64,000 bases of DNA from NCBI RefSeq assembly GCF_016028255.1, contig NZ_CP065707.1, positions 310,001 through 374,000 of the forward strand, given 5' to 3'. The notes beneath the pieces are model-generated. The model made no database searches. It worked only from the letters and a program-made list of their open reading frames with translations, and had not been told where the DNA came from. Every line of letters starts with the position of its first letter. Position 1 is the first letter of the stretch. This document shows, piece after piece, positions 49,065 to 57,229 of the stretch. The translations under genes were made by a program, and so were the position numbers. Source of the DNA: Streptococcus oralis (GTDB lineage: Bacteria > Bacillota > Bacilli > Lactobacillales > Streptococcaceae).

Positions 49065-49235
49065 CTATAATTCGTTAAGCTGTTCCTGTTTTAATTCTGC
49101 TATAGCGTCTTTTAGTTCTTTTTCCCAACTGCTACAAGTTGACTTACTGATACTTAGTTCTTTAGCTATATAGTCAAATGATTTCCCAGACGCTCTTAGT
49201 TTAATAAATTCTGTTTTAGTTTCTTGACTTTTCAT
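49065..49235 (-). CDS. Small helix-turn-helix DNA-binding protein
   Basis: A 56-residue frame starting at ATG 49235, which overlaps the stop of the preceding 2-TM gene as ATGA, so translation is coupled. The sequence KTEFIKLRASGKSFDYIAKE followed by LSISKSTCSSWEKEL is a clear helix-turn-helix of the kind found at the N-terminus of phage terminase small subunits and transposon resolvases; the rest of such proteins is missing. It ends the small island and may be a truncated remnant or a complete mini-regulator. Confidence 0.72.
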   Translation of the reverse strand: MKSQETKTEFIKLRASGKSFDYIAKELSISKSTCSSWEKELKDAIAELKQEQLNEL

Positions 49236-49480
49236 TCGTCGCCTTTGTTTTTTTCGTTATACTTGCCTAACATTTCAAAACCTTTATCAAAAGCGAAAAA
49301 ACCTAAACCTAAAGAAAACGGCGCTCCGACTATTTCTATAACTTTTGCCCACCTTGTCCCAAAATCTTCTGAAAAATAAGCAAGTGCCCCAACGGCTACA
49401 ACTGCTAAAATTAAAAAATACGCTCCCAAATCTGCATTTTCTGTTACTTTGGCTTTTTCTGTTCTACTTTTTTTACTCAT
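49232..49480 (-). CDS. Small two-helix membrane protein (island, copy 2)
   Basis: An 82-residue protein with a charged N-terminus and two hydrophobic segments (about 19-40 and 50-68), joined by a loop with YFSEDFG, and a charged tail. It resembles the 81-residue protein encoded at 49656-49901 in length, helix positions, the YFSxD loop and the Phe/Lys/Tyr tail, so the two are probably paralogues. It is coupled to the HTH gene downstream. I do not recognise the family; holin-like or membrane-stress proteins are possible. Confidence 0.72.
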   Translation of the reverse strand: MSKKSRTEKAKVTENADLGAYFLILAVVAVGALAYFSEDFGTRWAKVIEIVGAPFSLGLGFFAFDKGFEMLGKYNEKNKGDE

Positions 49481-49556
49481 AATAATCGCCTTTCATTTTT
49501 AGCCTTTCTACTTCCGCTAGTACGGTCAAACGTGCTTTTTCTATATCTCCATTTCC
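49473..49556 (-). pseudogene. Open fragment upstream of island 2-TM gene
   Basis: A 27-codon frame without start codon, ending GDYYE and a stop that overlaps the ATG of the next gene. The helical charged sequence (DIEKARLTVLAEVERLK) looks like the C-terminal end of a real coding region. An internal ATG gives a 7-residue peptide behind AAAGG. It may be the remnant of a gene lost from this operon. Confidence 0.45.
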
Positions 49557-49655
49557 CTAGTAAAGAAAACCTATTCCACCAACAATTCTAATTTTCTCTT
49601 AACTTTTAAAATTGTCTCCCAACTCATTCTGTTTTTCTTTTAGTATTTTCTGTTC

Positions 49656-49901
49656 CTATTTAATTTCTTTTCGATATTTATCTACAGATTTTTCAAAAAT
49701 TAAATAACCTATAAATAATAATGTCGGAGTTAAAACTGTTCCCACTACGTTTTCAAATCTTTTTTCATCTAATCCTAATAACTTTGCAATATCAGGACTA
49801 AAGTAAATTATAAATCCTGATACTATAGCAATTGCAATAAATGCAAAGGAGACAACTGATGTCCCATTTTCTCTCCGTAATTTCTTCAGTCTGCTTAACA
49901 T
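49656..49901 (-). CDS. Small two-helix membrane protein (island, copy 1)
   Basis: I choose ATG 49901 (MLSRLKKLRRENG, 81 residues). The longer frame from a GTG at 49961 would begin inside the terminator of the thiamine importer operon and is unlikely. Two hydrophobic segments (about 16-34 and 48-66) flank a YFSPD loop; the end is highly charged (EKSVDKYRKEIK). It looks like a paralogue of the 82-residue neighbour. No clear ribosome site or promoter is visible, so expression may depend on read-through. Function is unknown. Confidence 0.62.
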   Translation of the reverse strand: MLSRLKKLRRENGTSVVSFAFIAIAIVSGFIIYFSPDIAKLLGLDEKRFENVVGTVLTPTLLFIGYLIFEKSVDKYRKEIK

Positions 49902-49927
49902 GTCGTACACTATTTCTATTGCTTTAC

Positions 49928-49966
49928 AAAAAGGGCGCTGGTAAAGGATAATCTTCACCAACTCCC
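49928..49966 (-). terminator. Intrinsic terminator of thiamine precursor importer operon
   Basis: A stem of about 14 bp (GGGAGTTGGTGAAG against CTTTACCAGCGCCC, with one mismatch and G-T pairs) and a 6-base loop, followed by TTTTT on the minus strand, 8 bp after the thiZ stop. Confidence 0.82.
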
Positions 49967-49973
49967 TATTTTT

Positions 49974-50702
49974 CTACTTATCTAATCCCAATTCTGCTAA
50001 TATTTGTCGTTTGTAGGCAATCTTTTGGACTTCCTTGTCCTCACCTTCAGACCAATCTAGTTTAATTTCTGAGACAATCTGCCCAGGCCGATTTTTCAAG
50101 ATATAGATGCGGTCGCTGAGATTGAGGGCCTCTTCGATACTATGCGTGATGATGAGGGTCGTCAGCTGTAGCTGTTTGTGAATCTCAAGGTACCAAGCGT
50201 GGAGTTCCATCTTTGTCATCTCGTCCAGGGCGCTAAAAGCCTCGTCAAGAAGAAAGAGCTTGTGGCCAAAAAGATGGGTCCGCAGCAAGGCCACACGCTG
50301 GCGCATCCCTCCGCTGAGTTCGTGAGGATACTTATCCCGTATAGAAGTCAGCTGGAAGGTTGCAAGGATTTCGTCTGCTCGGGCAATAGCCTCTGCTTTA
50401 TCCACCTTTTGAATCAAGAGCGGCAAAATGATATTGCCAAGCACCGTCTTGTGTTCCAAGAGGAGATCCTTTTGTAACATATAACTCACGCGCCCCTTAG
50501 GATTTTCCTCGCCATCAAGGACAATTCGCCCAGACTGGACTTCTAAAATCCCAGCGATTAGGTTAAAGAGGGTGGTCTTTCCTACACCACTTGGACCTAG
50601 AATAGAAACCACTTCACCTGACGTCACCTGCAGGTTGATATCCTCTAAAATTTTTTCATCGCCATAGGCATAACTTACATGTTCGAGTCTAATTTCTGTC
50701 AT
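49974..50702 (-). CDS. thiZ: Thiamine precursor ABC transporter ATPase
   Basis: A 242-residue ATP-binding subunit with Walker A GPSGVGKT (about 36-43), signature LSGGMRQR, Walker B LFLLDEAFSALD and switch His in ITHS. It is closest to nitrate/taurine/thiamine-precursor ATPases. It shares one base with thiY. It powers uptake of the pyrimidine HMP or a related precursor under the TPP riboswitch upstream. Confidence 0.92.
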   Translation of the reverse strand: MTEIRLEHVSYAYGDEKILEDINLQVTSGEVVSILGPSGVGKTTLFNLIAGILEVQSGRIVLDGEENPKGRVSYMLQKDLLLEHKTVLGNIILPLLIQKVDKAEAIARADEILATFQLTSIRDKYPHELSGGMRQRVALLRTHLFGHKLFLLDEAFSALDEMTKMELHAWYLEIHKQLQLTTLIITHSIEEALNLSDRIYILKNRPGQIVSEIKLDWSEGEDKEVQKIAYKRQILAELGLDK

Positions 50703-51709
50703 TATTTTACAAATTCGTTAGTGAAGCCCTTGTCAGTCAAGTCTTCTTTGAGGATACCATGTTCTTTATCCCATTTGTAGAAGGCATTCCAGCGGTCAGC
50801 GTCAAATTGTCCCCATTTTTCCTTGTCGCTTGCATATTCTTTTGACAAGTATTTTTGAGATTCGATAACAAAGTCACGTTTTTCCTTGAGTTCAGGTGCA
50901 TTCTTGATGAGGATATCTGCAGCTTCTTCTGGATGTTCCATGGCATATTGGTAGCCTTTTTTGATGGCTTGGATGACTTTGCGAGCTTCTTCTTTGTTGT
51001 CTTTGAGATAGTCGTTGTTTGCGATGATAACGGGTGAGTAGTAGTCAAACTCTTTTACATAGTCTTTCAGGTACATGAAGTTAGCCTCTACGCCTTGAGA
51101 TTTGGCAAGGATGCCATCCCAACCGTAGTAGATCCAAGCGGTGTCAAAGACGCCATTGGCAATCGGTGTAATGGAGTTTGAGTCGTTGTTTGGTACTTTT
51201 TCTACCTTCTCAAAGTCTCCGCCTTGTGATTCTACCAAGGTTTTCAACATAGCAAGCTCCGTTGGGTCATTCCAGGTTCCGTATTTCTTCCCAACTAAGT
51301 CCTTTGGACTGCTGACATTGTCAGATTTACGTGAGATGATTCCAGATGTATTGTGCTCAACGATAGCGGCAACGGCAGTGATTCCTGCCCCTTTTTCCAA
51401 TTTTTTAGCCATGTAGTCTTGGAAATAGATAGCAAATGGCGCCTTGCCATTAATCACCAAGTCAGATGAGCTTTCTTCAGGTGGCAATTTCAAGTCAACA
51501 TCCACTCCAGCTTCTTTGAAATAACCTTTTTCCTTGGCAACATACAGCCCTGTGTGGTTGGTATTTGGCGTCCAGTCTAGGATAACGTCAATCTTTTTGA
51601 GTTCTGCTTCTTTGTTGTCCTTAGAAGCAGTTCCTTGACCACAAGCCACCAGCACGACAGCTACAAGAGCTGTCACAAGCGTTAAAAACACTTTCCATGT
51701 TTTCTTCAT
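50702..51709 (-). CDS. thiY: HMP/thiamine-precursor binding lipoprotein
   Basis: A 335-residue lipoprotein (lipobox VVLVACGQ). The mature part belongs to the NMT1/THI5-like family: DVILDWTPNTNHTGLYVAKE is the hallmark of pyrimidine-precursor binders. The TPP riboswitch at the head of the operon supports this over other NMT1 substrates. It lies between the permease and ATPase genes. Confidence 0.93.
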   Translation of the reverse strand: MKKTWKVFLTLVTALVAVVLVACGQGTASKDNKEAELKKIDVILDWTPNTNHTGLYVAKEKGYFKEAGVDVDLKLPPEESSSDLVINGKAPFAIYFQDYMAKKLEKGAGITAVAAIVEHNTSGIISRKSDNVSSPKDLVGKKYGTWNDPTELAMLKTLVESQGGDFEKVEKVPNNDSNSITPIANGVFDTAWIYYGWDGILAKSQGVEANFMYLKDYVKEFDYYSPVIIANNDYLKDNKEEARKVIQAIKKGYQYAMEHPEEAADILIKNAPELKEKRDFVIESQKYLSKEYASDKEKWGQFDADRWNAFYKWDKEHGILKEDLTDKGFTNEFVK

Positions 51710-51747
51710 TTTGATTTCCTCTTTTCTTTTTCTAAAACATCCTTATC

Positions 51748-52506
51748 TTAGGGACGTTTCCATTTAATCACATATTTTTCGCTAATATCAACCAATTTCA
51801 TACCCAAAAGGCTGATAATCGACACCATAATAATAATGGCAAACATGGTATCATACTGAAACAGTTTTTTAGACTGAATCATATAAACACCAAGACCTTC
51901 AAAACCTCCTAGCCACTCGGACACCACGGTTGTGATAAAGGCGTAGGAGACACTGACCCTCAGACCTGCATAAAAGTAAGGCAGGCTAACCGGGATTTTA
52001 AAATGCCAAAGGATTTGCCAGGGCTTGGCTCGCATCAGACTAAATAAGGTCAGCATATCCTTGTCACAATGCCTAAATCCATCCAAAATACTGACGATGA
52101 TAGGGAAGGTTGTCGTCAGGATAATCAAGACAATCTTGGGTAAAATTCCATAGCCTAGCCACAAAACCAGGATAGGAGCTATAGCAATGGTCGGAATGGT
52201 CTGAACAACCACCATCATAGGGTAGATAAGATCATTGAGCCAAGCCAGACTGTCCATAAGCACCGCCATGAGACAGGCAATCAAGACTCCTAAGACTAGT
52301 CCGAGTAAAGCCACTCTCAAGGTCGCCCAGCTATGGTGCCAGAGAAATTCTCTGTCACGAACAAAGGCCTGAAGAATTTCAAAGGGAGTTGGTAGGATAA
52401 ACTTGGGTAAAAGTTTGAATATTCCCGCTAACTGCCAGACCGACAAGACTCCTATAAAGCCCAAAAGACTAATGTGTCGTCTCATCATACTTTTCAAGTT
52501 TCTCAT
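51748..52506 (-). CDS. thiX: Thiamine precursor ABC transporter permease
   Basis: A 252-residue permease of the nitrate/taurine/ThiX class with about six helices and the EAA-type loop near FSLMRAKPWQILWHFKIP. The frame start at 52506 overlaps the upstream small gene by 38 bases; an in-frame ATG at 52488 (MMRRHISLL) is an equally good start. It forms the channel with ThiY and ThiZ. Confidence 0.9.
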   Translation of the reverse strand: MRNLKSMMRRHISLLGFIGVLSVWQLAGIFKLLPKFILPTPFEILQAFVRDREFLWHHSWATLRVALLGLVLGVLIACLMAVLMDSLAWLNDLIYPMMVVVQTIPTIAIAPILVLWLGYGILPKIVLIILTTTFPIIVSILDGFRHCDKDMLTLFSLMRAKPWQILWHFKIPVSLPYFYAGLRVSVSYAFITTVVSEWLGGFEGLGVYMIQSKKLFQYDTMFAIIIMVSIISLLGMKLVDISEKYVIKWKRP

Positions 52507-52759
52507 CGATGCTTAAAATCTCTCCTACATTTATTTTGACATTGGCAAAGACATTATCTGCCTCCTGCCCTGCCACTTCTAGCGCTTCTTTGAGAATGCG
52601 CATGAGCTCATCAAACTCTCCTTCCAAGACCGTTTCAAAGGGTGTCACCACCATGGTCACGGACTGAGCTTGCAGATAAGCAATAACCTGATCGATAATA
52701 GCAATCCGGTCAATCCCCTGTGATAGGGGCAAGACTTGCAAGGCAATGCTTGCTTTCAT
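52469..52759 (-). CDS. MTH1187/YkoF-type thiamine-binding protein
   Basis: A 96-residue protein starting at ATG 52759 behind a perfect AGGAGG; the longer frame to 52810 lacks a site and runs into the riboswitch terminator. It belongs to the MTH1187 (DUF77) family, small beta-alpha proteins related to YkoF that bind thiamine or HMP. IALQVLPLSQG, TPFETVLEGEFDELM and VNVKINVGEI-like segments are typical. It is the first gene under the TPP riboswitch and overlaps thiX, so a role in thiamine precursor handling is likely. Confidence 0.88.
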   Translation of the reverse strand: MKASIALQVLPLSQGIDRIAIIDQVIAYLQAQSVTMVVTPFETVLEGEFDELMRILKEALEVAGQEADNVFANVKINVGEILSIDEKLEKYDETTH

Positions 52760-52789
52760 AAAAACCTCCTCTTCTAGGCTTCCTTTTGA

Positions 52790-52920
<131 letters not shown>

Positions 52921-52936
52921 TATCTTATATGGACAT

Positions 52937-52965
52937 ATGATAACGTAAATAAATAGATAAGTCAA
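52937..52965 (-). promoter_or_regulatory. Promoter of TPP riboswitch operon
   Basis: TTGACT (52965-52960), 17-bp spacer, TATCAT (52942-52937), upstream of the aptamer. Confidence 0.8.
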
Positions 52966-52988
52966 GGAAACTGCTTACAGAAAATCAT

Positions 52989-53021
52989 GAAAAAGAGTTT
53001 GAAGGCAAGTACTTCAAACTC
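52989..53021 (-). terminator. Intrinsic terminator of polA
   Basis: GAGTTTGAAG and CTTCAAACTC form a perfect 10-bp stem with a 7-base loop, followed by TTTTT on the minus strand. Confidence 0.9.
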
Positions 53022-53034
53022 CATCATATCTTTC

Positions 53035-55668
53035 TTATTTAGCCTCGTACCAAGTTGCTCCTTCATTCTCATCAGCGTTCAGGGGAACACTGAGCTGGAT
53101 GGCTTCTTCCATGGTTTGTTTCACCAGTACTTTGACGGCTGCTAATTCTGCCTTTGGAACTTCAAGAACGATTTCATCGTGCACTTGCAACAGCATCTTG
53201 GTCTGATAGCCACCTTCAACTAGAGCTTTGTCTAGCTGGATCATAGCAATCTTGAGAATATCTGCTGCTGAGCCCTGGATAGGAGAGTTGATGGCCGTCC
53301 GCTCTGCAAAACCACGAATGTTAAAGTTGCGTGAATTGATATCTGGCAACTCACGACGACGCTTGAAGAGAGTCTCTACATAGCCCTTATCACGCGCCTC
53401 ACGCACCACCTCATCCATGTAGTTTTTAATACCTGGGAAGCGTTCAAAGTAAGTGTCAATGTAGGCTTTTGCTTCCTTACGGCTGATGCCTAGATTATTA
53501 GACAAGCCAAAGTCTGAAATTCCGTAAACCACTCCGAAGTTAACCGCCTTGGCATTACGACGATCGTTTGGAGTCACATCTTCAGGACGTTCAATGCCAA
53601 AGACCCGCATGGCTGTCGAGGTATGGATGTCAGCTCCTTCTTGGAAAGCCTTAATCAAGTGCTCATCTTTAGAGATATGAGCCAAAACGCGCAATTCAAT
53701 CTGTGAATAGTCCGAGCTGAGCAGTACGCTATCCTCCCACTCAGGCACAAAAGCCTTACGAATGAGACGGCCTTGTTCCAAACGAACAGGGATATTTTGC
53801 AAGTTTGGATCTACACTAGACAAACGTCCGGTCTGGGTCAAATCTTGCACATAGCGCGTGTGGATCTTGCCATCATCCAAAATCCAGTCTTGCAAACCAA
53901 TCACATAGGTAGATTGGATCTTAGCAATCTGACGGTAGTCGAGGATTTTTTTAACAATCGGAGCAATAGGAGCTAGTCGCTCTAGCACATCCACGGCTGT
54001 CGAGTAACCTGTTTTGGTTTTCTTAGTGTATTCTAGAGGAAGACCGAGTTTTTCAAAGAGAAGGACGCCCAACTGCTTAGTCGAGTTGATATTAAACTCC
54101 TCACCAGCTAGTTCGTAAATCTCTTGAGTCAGTTTTTCAATAACAAGCTCATTTTCAGCCTGCATTTCAAGTAGGGTCTCTTTTTTAACTTTAATTCCAG
54201 CAATTTCCATCTTAGCAAGGACAAAAGCCAGAGGTTGCTCCATGTCATAGAGAAGGTCTAACTGCCCATGTTCACTGAGTTTTTCAAGTAAAACCGGCTC
54301 TGTTTCAACTAATACTGCAACCTTGCGAGCCAAATGCTCTAAGAATTTCTCTCTCTCAGGGATAGCTTTCTTGACACCCTTACCGTAGAAAGTCTCATCA
54401 TCAGTCAGATAAGTCTGGCCATAGAGGTTCGCAATGGTTGAAATTTCATTATTCTCGACTGTTGAGAGTAAGTATTTTGCCAAACGACTGTCAAAAGCAG
54501 GGGCCTGCAGGTTCAAGCCCAAGCGATTTAAAAGAACCTTCGCTTTCTTAAAGTCATACACTTTTAGAGGTGTTTTTTCTAGAAAATCCTTGAAAATTGG
54601 CTCCTGCAAGAGCTCAAGTTTGTCTGTAGCGTAAAGTTTATCTCCACAGGACCAGGCAAAACCAACCAAGTCATCTGTATGGTAGTTCTCACCAAAGAGT
54701 TCAAAGTGGAAGATAGAGTCTGCGCTCAGCATGTCTTGACTGACGTGGTCAACGATAGTGAAATCCAAACTTTCAGGCGCATCCGTTGACGAAATATTTA
54801 AAGCTTGCTTGAGCTGTTTGAAGCCCATCTCATCGTAGAATTTCCCGAGATTTTCCACATCTGGGCCATTATATACCAAGTCTTCCAGACCAATCTCAAT
54901 CGGTGCCTGAGTCTCAATGGTCGCCAAGGTTTTAGACAGGAAGGCTTGTTCCTTATCGTTGATGAGATTTTCCTTCATCTTAGATGCCTTCATCCCATCG
55001 ATATTTTTATAAATTCCCTCTAGCGAGCCATGCTCCAGCAAGAGCTTTATACCCGTCTTTTCACCGATTTTCGTGACACCAGGAATATTATCAGACTTAT
55101 CCCCCATAAGGGCCTTAAGATCAATAAATTGAGCTGGTGTGAGGCCCATCTTTTCCATAAGGTAATCTGGTGTAAAGGCCTCAAACTCAGCCACACCTTT
55201 CTTGGAAATCTCGACCACCGTATGCTCATCCGTCAACTGGATCAAATCCTTATCTCCGCTGACAATAGTCACTTCAAAAGAATCCTTCTCAGCCAAACGG
55301 CCTAGAGTCCCGATGATATCATCCGCTTCATACTGGGCCAACTCATAATGGCGAATCCCAAGGTGGTCTAACAACTCACGAATGAAGGGAAATTGCTCAC
55401 GAAACTCATCTGGAGTTTTAGCACGGCCACCCTTGTAGTCTGCATACATCTCTGTTCGGAAAGTCGTCTTACCTGCATCAAAGGCTACCAAAACATGGCT
55501 GGGCTCAACCCGCTCCAAGACATGATTCAACATGAGTTGAAAGCCGTAGATTGCATTGGTATGAAGGCCATTAGCATTTTTAAAACGATCCAACTGCTGA
55601 TAGAGCGCAAAAAAAGCTCGAAAGGCAACAGAAGATCCATCAATTAATAATAATTTTTTCTTGTCCAT
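53035..55668 (-). CDS. polA: DNA polymerase I
   Basis: An 877-residue polymerase. I start at ATG 55668 (MDKKKLLLIDG), the normal start of the 5' nuclease domain. Order: 5'-3' exonuclease (about 1-290), a central domain that lacks the canonical proofreading acidic residues as expected in streptococci, and the family A polymerase with DPNLQNIP, the O-helix RRNAKAVNFGVVYG, and LQVHDEIVLEVP carrying the catalytic Asp. It repairs DNA and removes Okazaki primers. In pneumococcus I recall polA on the other side of oriC, so its position here may reflect a rearrangement. Confidence 0.97.
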   Translation of the reverse strand: MDKKKLLLIDGSSVAFRAFFALYQQLDRFKNANGLHTNAIYGFQLMLNHVLERVEPSHVLVAFDAGKTTFRTEMYADYKGGRAKTPDEFREQFPFIRELLDHLGIRHYELAQYEADDIIGTLGRLAEKDSFEVTIVSGDKDLIQLTDEHTVVEISKKGVAEFEAFTPDYLMEKMGLTPAQFIDLKALMGDKSDNIPGVTKIGEKTGIKLLLEHGSLEGIYKNIDGMKASKMKENLINDKEQAFLSKTLATIETQAPIEIGLEDLVYNGPDVENLGKFYDEMGFKQLKQALNISSTDAPESLDFTIVDHVSQDMLSADSIFHFELFGENYHTDDLVGFAWSCGDKLYATDKLELLQEPIFKDFLEKTPLKVYDFKKAKVLLNRLGLNLQAPAFDSRLAKYLLSTVENNEISTIANLYGQTYLTDDETFYGKGVKKAIPEREKFLEHLARKVAVLVETEPVLLEKLSEHGQLDLLYDMEQPLAFVLAKMEIAGIKVKKETLLEMQAENELVIEKLTQEIYELAGEEFNINSTKQLGVLLFEKLGLPLEYTKKTKTGYSTAVDVLERLAPIAPIVKKILDYRQIAKIQSTYVIGLQDWILDDGKIHTRYVQDLTQTGRLSSVDPNLQNIPVRLEQGRLIRKAFVPEWEDSVLLSSDYSQIELRVLAHISKDEHLIKAFQEGADIHTSTAMRVFGIERPEDVTPNDRRNAKAVNFGVVYGISDFGLSNNLGISRKEAKAYIDTYFERFPGIKNYMDEVVREARDKGYVETLFKRRRELPDINSRNFNIRGFAERTAINSPIQGSAADILKIAMIQLDKALVEGGYQTKMLLQVHDEIVLEVPKAELAAVKVLVKQTMEEAIQLSVPLNADENEGATWYEAK

Positions 55669-55693
55669 ATACCCATTATAAAGGAAAGAGGGG

Positions 55694-55726
55694 AAAAATA
55701 CCATCGGAAAGAATAGGCAAATGGTA
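55694..55726 (-). terminator. Weak terminator after cbpD
   Basis: TACCAT and ATGGTA form a 6-bp stem with a 15-base loop, followed by TTTTT on the minus strand, between cbpD and polA. Confidence 0.5.
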
Positions 55727-55752
55727 GTGAAGTCCTCTTTTTTATATTCTTT

Positions 55753-56862
55753 CTAGATTCTAGCTCCATTACTATCCACTCGATAGCCATCCACAGTAGT
55801 ATTCACTGCTAAAGCCCCTGAAGCATTGACGTAGTAAGATTTTCCGCCTACCTGGAACCACTGACTAGACTTCATAGCCCCTGAACTCTCCAAATAATAC
55901 CATGTTCCATTTTCCTTGAGCCATCCTGTCTGCATCTCCCCTGATGTCTTTAGATAGTACCAATGCGAGCCATCCTTTACCCAACCTGTTGACATGGTCC
56001 CATTGTCTTTGAAGTGATACCAACTGCCATTTATTTTCTTCCAACCAGTTGCGAGTTTCCCGTTCTCACGGTAATTCCAAATACCGTTTTGCTTCTTCCA
56101 ACCATTCTCCACCGATTCTGTTTCCATATACTGGACGTATCTCCTCATTCCACTATAGGACAGGTAGCTGAGCCATTTATAACCGTCCTTTTCTACGATT
56201 TGATCGTAGCTAACATTTTCACCAGGATAGTAGTAGTCAATAACTTGTGCTGTACTTGACGGCTGGTTTCTAATGGCGGACTTTTGAGTAAACGTATGAG
56301 TCCCACTAGACGCCAACCCTGACCTGATAGGATTTCCAGTTCTACCACCATTCCCTACCAAGTCCTTAAAATGGATAAAGCCTGTCATAGAACTAGCTTT
56401 TACGCTGCGACGATTGTATTTCTCCCTAACACCATAGTTATACTCTTCAATCTCAATCGTATCCCCTGATACATTTGATACCCATGCCACATGCCCATAA
56501 TAACCTTCTGTCGACCAAGCGATAGAGCCAATTTCTGGCTTGCTGTCAACACGGTAACCTTCTCGCCTTGCGCGATGTCCCCATTCATTTGCATTTCCAT
56601 AAGCAGGCGGAATCTCAAAACCATTCACACTACTCAAACGAAAGGCCGCAAAAGACGTACACTGGCGAGAATACATCCGCCACTGGTCGATTTCTACACT
56701 ACCATTTTTATAGTGAAGCGGATAGTCATCGCCACGCGCTACACTGTCGGCCTGAACCGATTCACCACCAAACAAAAAAGCACTCGTAACCAACAATGTG
56801 GCCAACCTTACACCCAACTGGGTATATCTACTCTTCTTAACTCCTGATTTTAAAAACGTCAT
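55753..56862 (-). CDS. cbpD: Choline-binding CHAP murein hydrolase CbpD
   Basis: A 369-residue secreted enzyme. Signal peptide to about residue 38 (VQADS), CHAP domain (about 45-165) with catalytic Cys68 and His124, one SH3b-like domain (about 190-250), and C-terminal choline-binding repeats (about 255-345: GWKKING, GWVKDGS, GWLKENG). CbpD is made in competent streptococci and lyses non-competent neighbours to release DNA. The pneumococcal protein, from memory, is about 448 residues with two SH3b domains, so this copy is shorter. A ComX-type box lies upstream. Confidence 0.93.
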   Translation of the reverse strand: MTFLKSGVKKSRYTQLGVRLATLLVTSAFLFGGESVQADSVARGDDYPLHYKNGSVEIDQWRMYSRQCTSFAAFRLSSVNGFEIPPAYGNANEWGHRARREGYRVDSKPEIGSIAWSTEGYYGHVAWVSNVSGDTIEIEEYNYGVREKYNRRSVKASSMTGFIHFKDLVGNGGRTGNPIRSGLASSGTHTFTQKSAIRNQPSSTAQVIDYYYPGENVSYDQIVEKDGYKWLSYLSYSGMRRYVQYMETESVENGWKKQNGIWNYRENGKLATGWKKINGSWYHFKDNGTMSTGWVKDGSHWYYLKTSGEMQTGWLKENGTWYYLESSGAMKSSQWFQVGGKSYYVNASGALAVNTTVDGYRVDSNGARI

Positions 56863-56884
56863 TCATTCTCCTTAATGATATAAA

Positions 56885-56903
56885 TTTCCGAGGTTCCCCT
56901 CGT
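56885..56903 (-). other. Small hairpin in cbpD leader
   Basis: CGAGG and CCTCG close a GGAA tetraloop in the 5' leader of cbpD, between the ComX-type box and the start codon. Confidence 0.4.
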
Positions 56904-56909
56904 TTATAC

Positions 56910-56917
56910 TATTCGGG
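56910..56917 (-). promoter_or_regulatory. ComX (sigma-X) cin-box of cbpD
   Basis: CCCGAATA on the minus strand matches TNCGAATA at all but the first base, 48 bp before the start codon. This is the promoter class of late competence genes. Confidence 0.7.
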
Positions 56918-56919
56918 AG

Positions 56920-56948
56920 AAAAAGAAAAAAGTGAGCAAAGCTCACTT
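56920..56948 (-). terminator. Intrinsic terminator after veg-like gene
   Basis: AAGTGAGC and GCTCACTT form a perfect 8-bp stem with a 3-base loop, followed by a T-rich run on the minus strand that abuts the cbpD cin-box. Confidence 0.87.
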
Positions 56949-56961
56949 CATTTTAGGATTC

Positions 56962-57228
56962 TTAGTCTAGATAGCGAATCAAATTCTTCTCTGTCAAGAT
57001 ATCTGAGTAGGTGAAAGATTCAACGTAAACATTAGCTTGTTTGTCTCCTTCAACATCCCCAAATTCAACGATAAATAGAGATGGATAAACCTCAATTAGC
57101 TTACCCAATCTATTTTTTTGGCGCTTACGGCCATTCTCCAAAGTCATTTCAACGACTTGTCCCTCATGCGCCTTGATTTCTTCTTTGATTTTTTTCATCT
57201 TGGCTACATCTGTAAATGCATCTGACAT
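56962..57228 (-). CDS. Veg-family protein
   Basis: An 88-residue protein of the Veg (DUF1021) family: LENGRKRQKNRLGKLIEVYP, LFIVEF and YSDILTEKN match the small beta-barrel. Veg in Bacillus affects biofilm formation and is highly expressed; its molecular role is not settled. It lies 1 bp after dnaC as the last gene of the gdpP-rplI-dnaC unit. Confidence 0.88.
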   Translation of the reverse strand: MSDAFTDVAKMKKIKEEIKAHEGQVVEMTLENGRKRQKNRLGKLIEVYPSLFIVEFGDVEGDKQANVYVESFTYSDILTEKNLIRYLD

Positions 57229-57229
57229 C

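Noticed and set aside
49902..49961. GTG-initiated extension of the first island 2-TM protein
   Set aside because: It lies within the stem and loop of the thiZ terminator and has poor start spacing; the ATG at 49901 gives a protein of the same length as its paralogue.
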